Shown here piece after piece: positions 1 through 7,379 of a DNA stretch of 64,000 nucleotides. Position numbers and translations under genes: made by a program. The notes under the pieces are model-generated. The model was not told the origin of the DNA. It saw only the letters and a list, made by a program, of their open reading frames with translations, and ran no database searches. The DNA comes from Pseudomonas sp. MMS21 TM103 (GTDB taxonomy: Bacteria > Pseudomonadota > Gammaproteobacteria > Pseudomonadales > Pseudomonadaceae). The stretch spans positions 186,001 through 250,000 of the forward strand of contig NZ_JAJISP010000004.1 of assembly GCF_022132145.1 (NCBI RefSeq). Reading direction: 5' to 3'. Within the stretch, counting starts at the first letter, position 1. The number at the start of each line of letters is the position of its first letter.

Positions 1-269
1 CTGGAGGCGCTCAGCAAACCGGCTTTATTCAACGACTGGCTTAGCGCCGCATGAAAATCGGCCCCGTCGATTTCAGATGTCCACAGCGGATTGGTCTTGT
101 CGCCGCCATTGACTTCGCTCAGGTGCAAGTTGTCGTGCAGCGGCTTGTCAAACTGAAGTGCCTGCGTTTGGTTATCGCTGACGGTCATACCTTCGATCTT
201 CGCCGGCGAAGCGCAACCAGTGAGAACGATGGCAAATACACAAGCGAACAGTAAACGGAATATGGGCAT
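1..269 (-). CDS. Putative lipoprotein, 5' part only (gene runs off the window)
   Basis: The reverse strand encodes a protein starting MPIFRLLFACVFAIVLTGCA. The start has a hydrophobic stretch and an LTGC lipobox, with Cys19 the predicted lipidation site, so a periplasmic or outer-membrane lipoprotein is expected. The ATG is preceded by an AAGGA-type ribosome site. About 89 codons are visible before the window ends, so the C-terminus and any domain are not seen. I do not recognise the family; the visible mature part is polar, with no obvious motif. Confidence 0.75.
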   Translation of the reverse strand, partial: MPIFRLLFACVFAIVLTGCASPAKIEGMTVSDNQTQALQFDKPLHDNLHLSEVNGGDKTNPLWTSEIDGADFHAALSQSLNKAGLLSAS

Positions 270-541
270 GTACTTTCCTTAGCGGTCAGGTTGACCGAAC
301 AACTGGGTGGGGTCGGCAGTGCCGACCGCGCCAGGAACAGGCAGAAAGCAAAAGAGCCCCCCTGTGCGAATCGTCCCTGTTTGCGCGAGCGGAAGATTAC
401 GACCTGCCAGAGCAATGCTCAAGTAGCAGCAGTCGAGCAGAACCAAAGCGGGCGCGGCAGTCAAACCATCGCCCAAGACTGCCTATGGCGCCCTGCCAGC
501 ATCCGCAGTATGTTCAGGCATGCCTCTGCAAGGATGACCCC
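270..541. other. Intergenic region with two short hairpins
   Basis: No gene is supported between the divergent lipoprotein and NYN-protein genes. The region holds a short dyad CGGTCA-GGT-TGACCG at 283-297 and a perfect stem GGTCGGCA-G-TGCCGACC at 311-327. No T-run follows either strand closely, so a regulatory or repeat role is as likely as a terminator. Confidence 0.5.
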
Positions 542-1360
542 ATGGCCAGCAAGACCCAGACCCCGCAACAGCAAAAGCTCCTGGCAGTGCTGATCGACGC
601 CGACAATGCCTCGGCGGCCATCGTCGAAGGCCTGTTCGAGGAAATCGCCAAGTTCGGCGTCGCCAGCGTCAAGCGCATCTATGGCGACTGGACCCAGCCC
701 AACCTCGGCAAGTGGAAACAGGTGCTGCTCGACCACAGCATCCAGCCGATCCAGCAATTCGCCTACACCCGCGGCAAGAACGCCACCGACAGCGCCCTGA
801 TCATCGACGCCATGGACCTGCTCTACACCCGGCGTTTCGACGGCTTCTGCCTGGTGTCCAGCGACAGCGACTTCACCCGCCTGGCCGCCCGCCTGCGCGA
901 GGAAGGCCTGACTGTCTACGGCTTCGGCGAAGAGAAGACGCCCAAGCCCTTCGTCTCGGCCTGCGACAAGTTCATCTACACCGAAATCCTCCGCGCCGAT
1001 GCGGTTGAAGCCCAGCCCGAGCCGGCCAGCAGCGACGAAAAATCCCCGCCAAGCACGAAAGGCGAACAAGCCGGCGAACCGCTCAAGGCGCCTGAGAAAC
1101 CGAAAGCGCAGAAGGTCCCGGTGGACTTTATCGCCAAGGTCATCGAAGACATCGACGACGAGGACGGCTGGATCCAACTCGGCTCCCTCGGCTCGACCAT
1201 CAGCAAACTACGCCCGGCGTTCGATGCACGGCTGTATGGCTTCAGGAAACTCAGCGACTTGATCAAGGGCCATCCCAAGCGCTTCGAGCTGCAGGTGCGC
1301 GGCAGCAGTGCGACGGGGGGCGAGTCGCTGTATGTGAGGAATAGAAAGGTGGGGAAGTGA
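542..1360 (+). CDS. NYN-domain (LabA/DUF88) protein with C-terminal OST-HTH/LOTUS domain
   Basis: The 272-residue protein has an N-terminal NYN domain of the PIN-like nuclease fold. Conserved acidic positions are visible: D19 and D21 (LIDADN), D83 (ATDSAL), and D108 and D110 (SSDSDF). A Lys/Pro/Glu-rich linker near residues 155-200 leads to an OST-HTH (LOTUS) domain from about 200 to 265. NYN proteins are metal-dependent RNases or RNA-binding proteins and OST-HTH domains bind RNA, so RNA processing is likely; the substrate is unknown. The ATG at 542 follows an AAGGAT ribosome site. An upstream in-frame ATG at 485 would add 19 residues with no family character. Confidence 0.88.
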   Translation: MASKTQTPQQQKLLAVLIDADNASAAIVEGLFEEIAKFGVASVKRIYGDWTQPNLGKWKQVLLDHSIQPIQQFAYTRGKNATDSALIIDAMDLLYTRRFDGFCLVSSDSDFTRLAARLREEGLTVYGFGEEKTPKPFVSACDKFIYTEILRADAVEAQPEPASSDEKSPPSTKGEQAGEPLKAPEKPKAQKVPVDFIAKVIEDIDDEDGWIQLGSLGSTISKLRPAFDARLYGFRKLSDLIKGHPKRFELQVRGSSATGGESLYVRNRKVGK

Positions 1361-1369
1361 AGGTAACGA

Positions 1370-1390
1370 GTCAGAAAATACATCCCCTTT
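1370..1390 (-). repeat. Copy 1 of the short AAAGGGGA-type dispersed motif
   Basis: The reverse strand reads AAAGGGGATGTATTTTCTGA. It resembles the plus-strand copies at 46713, 47583 and 51440, which share AAAGGGGAcA followed by TTATTTT. It lies just past the NYN gene, at the edge of the integron-like island. Confidence 0.5.
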
Positions 1391-1655
1391 ATGCTCAGGC
1401 GCCAGGAGCGCCGGTTCCGCGAGGTTCTAGTCTGGCTACGGCGCAGTCTCAGGGCAGGAATCCGTACAAACGAAGAAATGTGCGAACACCGCTGATGGAC
1501 AGAATGATGGCAACTGGTTAGCGTCGCAGGCGCTGCCGGTGAAATTGTCGGGCAGTCGGGCTTGCCGTCACCCCTGTCGCGTATCCCCTCGATCACTGTC
1601 GCGCTTACTGCGGCCCGATCGAGGCGGATCAAGGACTTACAGGACGACAAGGAAT

Positions 1656-1717
1656 GTTATACGACACCGAGCCGCGTTTGAACGCGACATGGCATGTCGC
1701 CTAATAGTAGTTATAAC
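1656..1717. repeat. Nested inverted repeats before the first cassette gene
   Basis: Three dyads are visible. The outer is GTTATA-CGACA near 1656 against TGTCG and TATAAC at the right end. The inner ones are CGCGTT-TG-AACGCG (1673-1686) and GCGACATG-G-CATGTCGC (1684-1700). The block ends in GTTATAAC (1710-1717), an 8-mer that recurs exactly at the left end of the attC site (2415-2422). It could be a degraded attI/attC site or a regulatory hairpin; its R' box does not match GTTRRRY. Confidence 0.4.
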
Positions 1718-1730
1718 TCAGGGATAATCC

Positions 1731-2414
1731 GTGGCCACGGCGAAGAGCAGCTTTAGCATCAGCAGGCTCATAGAGCTATTTGATAAGGAATTGAACAGAG
1801 ACGAATCTAAATCTCTGGATTTAGCGCTGAAATCTTTGGCCAAAAGATTGGAATATTGCGAATATCACTACCAATTGTATTTAGAAAATTCAACCCCAAG
1901 TAAACTCACCCGAGAAAGATCAGGAATACCCCACAACAACTCCATCAGAACCCAATACGAAGCAAATTTTCTAGCCTTTCTTAATAACCTACACTGCATT
2001 GTCGATGCAGCACCATATGCCTTGAACATAATTTATAAGCAAACAACAGGGAAGTCTATTGACGACAAAAACGTAGGATGGGGAGATCACATAAAGCTAT
2101 ATAGCAATGAGAAAATACATGCTGCAATCGACAAAATTATTAACTGTGAAACCTTTCAAACAATAAGAGAACTCTCAAATAGGTCAAAGCACAAGCATCT
2201 AATACCAATATCCAACAGTGGCGAGTCACTTACAATAGCAAGCTTCAGCTATTCGATCAAAGGCGCTCCTGAAATCGTGGTACCGCCCACTAACCTTGAT
2301 GAGTTCATGAGGCAATGCCATGAATCTCTAATTCCTCTAGTGGTAAACTTATTTAACGAAGTGATATCTATAAAAGAAAAAGAGTACGTGAACAATAATC
2401 TAATGCCATCATAA
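1731..2414 (+). CDS. Hypothetical protein in an integron-type gene cassette
   Basis: This 227-residue protein starts at GTG 1731, after an AGGGA-like ribosome site. It is strikingly A+T-rich, with many AAT, AAA and ATA codons rare in neighbouring genes, which indicates recent acquisition. It is largely helical, without a signal peptide or membrane segments. The stretch RELSNRSKHKHL near residue 147 resembles the polar R-x(n)-H motif of HEPN-like helical proteins, but this is only a suggestion. The stop codon abuts an attC site, the normal geometry of a one-gene cassette. I do not recognise the family. Confidence 0.8.
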   Translation: MATAKSSFSISRLIELFDKELNRDESKSLDLALKSLAKRLEYCEYHYQLYLENSTPSKLTRERSGIPHNNSIRTQYEANFLAFLNNLHCIVDAAPYALNIIYKQTTGKSIDDKNVGWGDHIKLYSNEKIHAAIDKIINCETFQTIRELSNRSKHKHLIPISNSGESLTIASFSYSIKGAPEIVVPPTNLDEFMRQCHESLIPLVVNLFNEVISIKEKEYVNNNLMPS

Positions 2415-2490
2415 GTTATAACAACTGGTTCAAATCGCTCGCTTCGCTCACTGGGACGGGCCAAAGCCCGCCCTTAACCAAACGTTAGAC
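2415..2490 (+). other. Integron attC recombination site (76 bp, Pseudomonas type)
   Basis: The site starts directly after the stop codon with GTTATAACAACTGGTT (R''-L'' side) and ends with AACCAAACGTTAGAC (L'-R' side). The terminal GTTAGAC (2484-2490) fits the R' consensus GTTRRRY, with strand exchange expected between G2484 and T2485. The two ends can pair as an imperfect stem, and the centre holds two further short stems, as in folded single-strand attC substrates. The 76-bp length and central sequence match my recollection of chromosomal-integron attC sites of environmental Pseudomonas. Confidence 0.88.
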
Positions 2491-2522
2491 CTTAATCACC
2501 ACCCACAAATCGAGAGATCAAA

Positions 2523-2891
2523 ATGGACGAAAAAATCTTCTTCAATCAAGGGAATGTAAGCGTAAGCAACAGCCGATTTATTGTTGACGGCCAAACTTAT
2601 GCAATGAGCAACGTTACCTCAGTAAAGTCTGGCGCCACACCTCCAGATAGAGGCACTGCCATTATTATTGCCATCATAGGTTTGGCTTGTTTGTTTGGAA
2701 GCGGGTGGGTGTTCGTAGCCGGAATAGTAGCGTTAGCCATAGCAATTCTGGTTTGGATAGGTAGCAAAGCAAAATACTCTGTGATTTTGAACACCTCATC
2801 AGGTGAAAACCAGGCATTGGTAAGCGAAGACGAGTCATATATATCCAATGTAATTTCGTCGTTAAATGAGGCAATAGTTAGCCGCGGCTAA
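2523..2891 (+). CDS. DUF6232-like small membrane protein in second gene cassette
   Basis: The 122-residue protein has a polar N-terminus, two closely spaced hydrophobic helices (about residues 45-60 and 62-80) and a polar C-terminal tail. The pattern (FxQGxVxVxxxRFIVxGQTYAM then two helices) fits DUF6232-type proteins, which have no known function. It starts 32 bp after the attC strand-exchange point, as expected for a cassette gene. Its composition is less GC-rich than the chromosome. No attC is seen after it, so the 3' end of this cassette appears lost or unrecognisable. Confidence 0.75.
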   Translation: MDEKIFFNQGNVSVSNSRFIVDGQTYAMSNVTSVKSGATPPDRGTAIIIAIIGLACLFGSGWVFVAGIVALAIAILVWIGSKAKYSVILNTSSGENQALVSEDESYISNVISSLNEAIVSRG

Positions 2892-2915
2892 TCTGCTTCA
2901 AGCAACTTGATCGTA

Positions 2916-3035
2916 CCCACGCGCCGCGTGGGCACGCAGCACTGGACGCTCCGCATCCTTGCTCGGCGAGCGGCAACCTAAACCGTGACGCGGAGCGTCA
3001 CAGGCGATGTGCCCACGCTGGAGCGTGGGCACAAT
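2916..3035. repeat. Cluster of intergenic hairpins
   Basis: Several perfect or near-perfect stems lie in tandem: CCCACGC-GCC-GCGTGGG near 2918, GTGACGC-GGA-GCGTCAC near 2984, and GTGCCCACGC-TGGA-GCGTGGGCAC near 3009. The first and third stems share the same arm sequence, CCCACGC/GCGTGGG. This resembles common extragenic palindromes of Pseudomonas. It forms the right edge of the cassette island. Confidence 0.65.
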
Positions 3036-3090
3036 CAGTCGTTCTTTTGGTAATCCTGCGCAGCGCAGGTCGGATCATGCGCCGCCCCAC

Positions 3091-3120
3091 AAAACCAAAG
3101 GCCAGTCTCGCGACTGGCCT
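3091..3120 (-). terminator. Intrinsic terminator of the puuD-like gene
   Basis: On the reverse strand the stem AGGCCAGTC-GCGA-GACTGGCCT is followed by TTGGTTTTG. It sits just downstream of the stop codon of the amidotransferase gene at 3147. Confidence 0.75.
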
Positions 3121-3146
3121 ATGGCTCTAGATTACCGGCGCAGCGT

Positions 3147-3920
3147 TTAGGCCGGCGCCCCCACCCTGCTCTTCTTCGCCTGATACGCCTTGGCCGCATC
3201 GTGGAAGGCCTGCAGCAGCGCGTTGTAATCCGCCTTCTCCCAATAACGGTATTCCGGGTGCCACTGCACGCCGACGGCGAAGGCCTTGGCGCCGATCACG
3301 CTGAGCGCCTCGATCTGCCCGTCCTCGGCCACGGCCTCGACCTGCAGTCCTTCGCCGAGGCGGTCGATGCCCTGGCCGTGCAGCGAGTTGACCTTGATCT
3401 CGCGCTCGCCGAGCAGCTGGTGCAGCAGGCCGCCCTCGGTCAGGGTCACGTTGTGCATGGGGCCGTAGGCGACATCGTCCGGCACGTCCTTGCGCTCGCG
3501 GTGGTCGAGGCGGTCTGCCACTTCGTGGACCTCGCGGTGCAAGGTCCCGCCGTACAACACGTTCATTTCCTGCACGCCGCGGCAGATGCCGAGGAAGGGA
3601 ATGCCGCGCTCGATGCAGGCACGCATCAGGCGTAACACGGTTTCATCACGCGGCTTGTCGGCCAGGCCGAGGCCGGGGTGTTCGTCGCCGTAGAAGCTGG
3701 GGTGCACGTTGGACAGCGAGCCGCCGAACATGATGCCGGAGACGCTGTCGAGTACGGTGTCCAGGTCGAGTTGGTCGGCGAAGGCCGGGATCATCAGCGG
3801 GAAGGCACCGTAGCCGGTCACCGACTGGATGTACTTCTCGCCCACCAGGTGGAACCAGCCGATGTCGCGGTCGGTCAGCTGCCAGCGGCACAGGGGTAGG
3901 CCAATCAGGGGTTTATTCAT
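3147..3920 (-). CDS. Gamma-glutamyl-polyamine/GABA hydrolase (PuuD family, class I amidotransferase)
   Basis: The 257-residue protein is a peptidase C26 amidotransferase with nucleophile C113 in GICRGVQ and the second catalytic pair H221/E223 in WHPEY. The family removes gamma-glutamyl groups from polyamine-derived intermediates such as gamma-glutamyl-GABA. Its place beside the bauC/bauA genes fits polyamine breakdown, which yields beta-alanine in Pseudomonas. The start ATG has the purine run GGGA/GGAC upstream. The Pseudomonas names pauD and spuA both apply to paralogues, so no symbol is assigned. Confidence 0.88.
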   Translation of the reverse strand: MNKPLIGLPLCRWQLTDRDIGWFHLVGEKYIQSVTGYGAFPLMIPAFADQLDLDTVLDSVSGIMFGGSLSNVHPSFYGDEHPGLGLADKPRDETVLRLMRACIERGIPFLGICRGVQEMNVLYGGTLHREVHEVADRLDHRERKDVPDDVAYGPMHNVTLTEGGLLHQLLGEREIKVNSLHGQGIDRLGEGLQVEAVAEDGQIEALSVIGAKAFAVGVQWHPEYRYWEKADYNALLQAFHDAAKAYQAKKSRVGAPA

Positions 3921-4230
3921 TGCAGGGAAGTCCTCTTCTTAGAACCGCCTACGGCCGGCTGCGCGTCGGAAAAACTGCGTTGAGAACGTCTTCGAAATGC
4001 TCATTTACAACTCGTAAACTCCGCTTTCTCAGCCGTTCTCGCCTGGTTTTTCTCTAGCTCGCACGCCCGTAAGTTGGCCCTGGTTATTTGAAGTGGGCTG
4101 CCCTTGGGAGAGCGGGCTTGCAGGTCACGTGGCCGTGAGTCCGCTCACCCAAGGGGTGCCGCAACCGGCCGGGCCGGATCACTGCACCAATGCCGCGCCC
4201 GCGCGGCAGGTTGTACTGCGAAAAAATCAA
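3921..4230. other. Intergenic region, possible extragenic repeat, no gene
   Basis: This space between two same-strand genes holds no supported coding sequence. The segment near 3965-4080 (TGCTCATTTACAACTCGTAA with AAAAACTG and TTTTTCTCTAGC flanks) has the look of a Pseudomonas extragenic element, but only one copy is present here. Confidence 0.45.
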
Positions 4231-4259
4231 AAAAAGGGCCGGTCTCGCGACCAGCCCTT
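4231..4259 (-). terminator. Intrinsic terminator of the bauA-bauC transcription unit
   Basis: On the reverse strand the stem AAGGGCtGGTC-GCGA-GACCgGCCCTT is followed by a T-run. It lies 10 bp past the bauC stop codon. Confidence 0.85.
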
Positions 4260-4268
4260 GGTTACCTC

Positions 4269-5765
4269 TTAACCGTTACTCGGGAAGGCGAACTGCGCCG
4301 CCTCATGCGAGGCGCGCTGCGGCCAGCGCTGGGTGATGGCCTTCTTGCGGGTGTAGAAGCGCACGCCGTCCGGGCCGTAGGCATGCAGGTCGCCGAACAG
4401 CGAACGCTTCCAGCCGCCGAAGCTGTGGTAGGCCACCGGCACCGGCAGGGGCACGTTGACGCCGACCATGCCGACTTCGATCTCGTCGCAGAACAGCCGC
4501 GCCGACTCGCCGTCGCGGGTGAAGATGCAGGTGCCGTTGCCGTATTCGTGGTCGTTGATCAACTGCATGGCGTCTTCCAGGCTGTTGACCCGAACGATGC
4601 ACAGCACCGGACCGAAGATCTCGTCGGTGTAGATGGTCATTTCCGGGGTGACCTTGTCGAACAGGGTGCCACCGAGGAAGAAGCCGTTCTCGTTGCCGCT
4701 GACACTCAGATTGCGACCGTCGACCACCAGTTCTGCACCGGCGGCGACGCCGGCGTCGATGTAACCCTTGACCTTGTCGCGGGCGGCGCTGGTGACCAGC
4801 GGGCCCATGTCGAGGCCGCAGGAAGTGCCGGCGCCGATCTTCAGTTCGTGAATCTGTGGGGCGATCTTCTGTACCAGGGCATCGGCGATCTGGTCGCCGA
4901 CGCACACGGCAACCGAGATGGCCATGCAGCGTTCGCCGCAGGAACCGTAGGCCGCGCCCATCAGGGCGCTGACGGCGTTGTCCAGATCCGCGTCGGGCAT
5001 CAGCACCGCGTGGTTCTTCGCCCCGCCGAGGGCCTGCACGCGCTTGCCGTGCTTGGTGCCTTCGCTGTAGATGTATTCGGCGATCGGGGTCGAGCCGACG
5101 AAGCTCAGGGCTTTGACTTCCGGGGCCTCGATCAGCGCATCGACCGCGACCTTGTCGCCGTGCACCACGTTCATCACGCCGTTCGGCAGGCCGGCTTCGA
5201 TCAGCAGGGCGGCGATGTACAGGGTCGAGCTGGGGTCACGCTCGGACGGCTTGAGGATAAAGCAGTTGCCGCAGACGATGGCCAGCGGGTACATCCACAG
5301 CGGCACCATGGCCGGGAAGTTGAACGGGGTAATCCCCGCCACCACGCCGATCGGCTGCAGGTCGCTCCAGGCGTCGATATTGGGGCCGACGTTGCGGCTG
5401 TATTCGCCCTTGAGAACTTGCGGGGCGGCGCAGGCGAACTCGACGTTTTCGATGCCGCGCTTGAGTTCGCCGGTGGCGTCCTCGAGGGTCTTGCCGTGCT
5501 CTTCGCTGATCAGCTTGGCGATGGCGCCTTCGTGCTCTTCGAGCAGTTGCTTGAAGCGGAACATCACCTGGGCGCGCTTGGCCGGCGGGGTCTTGCGCCA
5601 GGCCGGGAACGCGGCCTTGGCGGCGTCGATGGCCTGCTGGATGGTGGCGCGATCGGCCAGGGCGACCTGGTGGATCACCTCGCCGGTGGACGGGTTGAAT
5701 ACGTCGGCGTGGCGGCCGGTGCCGGCAACGCGTTCGCCGTTGATCAGGTGCGGGATATGGCTCAT
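4269..5765 (-). CDS. bauC: (Methyl)malonate-semialdehyde dehydrogenase, probably 3-oxopropanoate dehydrogenase BauC
   Basis: The 498-residue aldehyde dehydrogenase is of the MmsA type, with PFNFP near residue 147, GST at 224-226 and catalytic C280 in SCGERC. This CoA-dependent family oxidises malonate semialdehyde or methylmalonate semialdehyde to acetyl-CoA or propionyl-CoA. It lies directly downstream of a beta-alanine:pyruvate transaminase, whose product is malonate semialdehyde, so bauC is preferred over the valine-pathway mmsA. The start follows a GAGGAACACCGC ribosome site. Full length for the family. Confidence 0.88.
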   Translation of the reverse strand: MSHIPHLINGERVAGTGRHADVFNPSTGEVIHQVALADRATIQQAIDAAKAAFPAWRKTPPAKRAQVMFRFKQLLEEHEGAIAKLISEEHGKTLEDATGELKRGIENVEFACAAPQVLKGEYSRNVGPNIDAWSDLQPIGVVAGITPFNFPAMVPLWMYPLAIVCGNCFILKPSERDPSSTLYIAALLIEAGLPNGVMNVVHGDKVAVDALIEAPEVKALSFVGSTPIAEYIYSEGTKHGKRVQALGGAKNHAVLMPDADLDNAVSALMGAAYGSCGERCMAISVAVCVGDQIADALVQKIAPQIHELKIGAGTSCGLDMGPLVTSAARDKVKGYIDAGVAAGAELVVDGRNLSVSGNENGFFLGGTLFDKVTPEMTIYTDEIFGPVLCIVRVNSLEDAMQLINDHEYGNGTCIFTRDGESARLFCDEIEVGMVGVNVPLPVPVAYHSFGGWKRSLFGDLHAYGPDGVRFYTRKKAITQRWPQRASHEAAQFAFPSNG

Positions 5766-5794
5766 GCGGTGTTCCTCTATAGCTAATCTGTTTT

Positions 5795-5867
5795 TGTAGG
5801 AGCGGGCGGGACGCGCAGTCCCAAGTCCGTGATTCGCTGGGTTTCGCGGGCGTGGTCCGCTCCTACA
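5795..5867. repeat. Extragenic palindrome (TGTAGGAGCGG type)
   Basis: TGTAGGAGCGG at 5795 is matched by CCGCTCCTACA ending at 5867, with a 51-bp interior. This TAGGAGCGG signature is common in intergenic DNA of Pseudomonas. It lies between bauA and bauC and could form an RNA stem affecting relative expression of the two genes. Confidence 0.75.
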
Positions 5868-5882
5868 GCGGTTGTAATTGTT

Positions 5883-7229
5883 TCAGTCCAGGCGATTCAG
5901 GGTCTCGCCGACGGCATTGAACACGCGGTCGAGGTCCTCCATCTTGGCGTTGAAGGTTGGGCCGAATTGCAGGGTGTCGCCACCGAAGCGCACGTAGAAA
6001 CCAGCCTTCCACAGGGCCATGCCGATTTCGAACGGGCGGATCACCGGGTCGCCGTCACGCGGCGCGATCTGGATCGCACCGGCCAGGCCGCAGTTGCGGA
6101 TGTCGACGACGTGCTTGCTGCCTTTGAGGCCATGCAAGGCGTTGGCGAACTTGGGCGCCAGCTCGGCAGACTGCTGCACCAGGTTTTCGCGCTTGAGCAG
6201 CTCCAGCGAAGCCAGGCCGGCGGCGCAGGCCACCGGGTGCGAAGAATAGGTGTAGCCGTGGGTGAACTCGACCATGTGCTCGGGCGTGGGCTGCTGCATG
6301 AAGGTCTGGTAGATCTCGCTGCTGGCGATCACCGCGCCCAGCGGTATGGCGCCGTTGGTGATCTGCTTAGCGGCGTTGATGATGTCCGGGGTGACGCCGA
6401 AGTACTCGGAACCGCTCCACTTGCCCATGCGGCCGAAGGCGGTGATCACCTCGTCGAAGATCAGCAGGATGTTGTGCTGCGTACAGATCTCGCGCAGGCG
6501 CTGCAGGTAGCCCACCGGCGGCACGATGACGCCTGCCGAACCGGACATCGGCTCGACGATCACCGCGGCGATGTTCGAGGCGTCGTGCAGCTCGATCAGT
6601 TTCAGCAGCTCATTGGCCAGCTCGACGCCGCCGGTCGCGGCCATGCCGTTGGTGTAGGCCAGGTGCGGCTGCAGGGTGTGCGGCAGGTGGTCGACATCCA
6701 TGAACTGGCCGTACATCTTGCGGTTGCCACCGATGCCGCCGAGGCTGGTGCCGGCGATGTTGACGCCGTGGTAGCCGCGGGCGCGGCCGATGAACTTGGT
6801 CTTGGCCGGCTGCCCCTTGAGACGCCAGTAAGCCTTGGCCATCTTCACCGAGGTGTCGGCGCACTCGGAGCCGGAGCTGGTGAAGAACACATGGTCCAGA
6901 CCTGCCGGCATCAAGTCAGCGATCTGCTCGGCCAGCTGGAAAGACAAGGGATGGCCGTATTGGAAGCCCGGCGAGTAGTCGAGGGTGCCGAGCTGCCTGG
7001 CCACCGCCTCCTGGATTTCCTTGCGTGAGTGACCGGCACCGCAGGTCCACAGGCCGGACAGGCTGTCGTAGATCTTGCGGCCCTGATCGTCGGTCAGCCA
7101 GCTGCCTTCGGCGGCGACAATCAGTCGAGGGTCGCGCTGGAAGTTGCGGTTGGCGGTAAACGGCATCCAGTGGGCATCCAGCTTGAGCTGGCTGGCCAAT
7201 GACGGGGTGGCGGTCTGCGGCATGTTCAT
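5883..7229 (-). CDS. bauA: Beta-alanine:pyruvate transaminase (omega-amino acid aminotransferase)
   Basis: The 448-residue class III PLP aminotransferase has FDEV (D259) and the PLP lysine K288 in NAAKQITNG. Its length and residue numbering match the known Pseudomonas omega-transaminase. It transfers the amino group of beta-alanine to pyruvate, giving malonate semialdehyde for the next gene (bauC). I chose ATG 7229 (MNMPQ), with GAGG upstream; a longer reading frame to 7331 adds a poorly conserved leader. It is divergent from the LysR gene at 7380, its probable activator. Confidence 0.92.
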   Translation of the reverse strand: MNMPQTATPSLASQLKLDAHWMPFTANRNFQRDPRLIVAAEGSWLTDDQGRKIYDSLSGLWTCGAGHSRKEIQEAVARQLGTLDYSPGFQYGHPLSFQLAEQIADLMPAGLDHVFFTSSGSECADTSVKMAKAYWRLKGQPAKTKFIGRARGYHGVNIAGTSLGGIGGNRKMYGQFMDVDHLPHTLQPHLAYTNGMAATGGVELANELLKLIELHDASNIAAVIVEPMSGSAGVIVPPVGYLQRLREICTQHNILLIFDEVITAFGRMGKWSGSEYFGVTPDIINAAKQITNGAIPLGAVIASSEIYQTFMQQPTPEHMVEFTHGYTYSSHPVACAAGLASLELLKRENLVQQSAELAPKFANALHGLKGSKHVVDIRNCGLAGAIQIAPRDGDPVIRPFEIGMALWKAGFYVRFGGDTLQFGPTFNAKMEDLDRVFNAVGETLNRLD

Positions 7230-7379
7230 GGCGGCCTCGCAAGGAAAGTGGAAGCAACTGGGTATCTGTTGATCGGCTGTGGAAACGATAAAAACCAATC
7301 TGTTGCCAGACAAGGTGCCACGGGCATACATTCGGTAAAACCATACTCTTCTTATCTTTAGTTAAGCGACTACTAAACA

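Larger units (their letters stand above)
1361..1730. other. 370-bp gene-free junction upstream of the cassette island
   Basis: No credible coding sequence is seen on either strand and I could not recognise an integrase remnant. The left end carries an inverted copy of a short dispersed motif (1370-1390). The right end carries nested dyads (1656-1717) directly before the first cassette gene. Composition shifts from high GC to A+T-rich at about 1730. Confidence 0.6.

Noticed and set aside
1500-1530. GCAACTGGTTAGCG resembling the left part of an attC
   Set aside because: Only eight bases match the real attC and no R' box or pairing partner follows; chance is likely.
1539-1727. Short open frame upstream of the first cassette gene
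   Set aside because: No ribosome site, Arg-rich shadow-like composition, and it overlaps the nested dyads.
4104-5786. Long plus-strand open frame (560 codons) opposite bauC
   Set aside because: It is an antisense shadow of the high-GC bauC gene; its product is low-complexity and resembles no protein.
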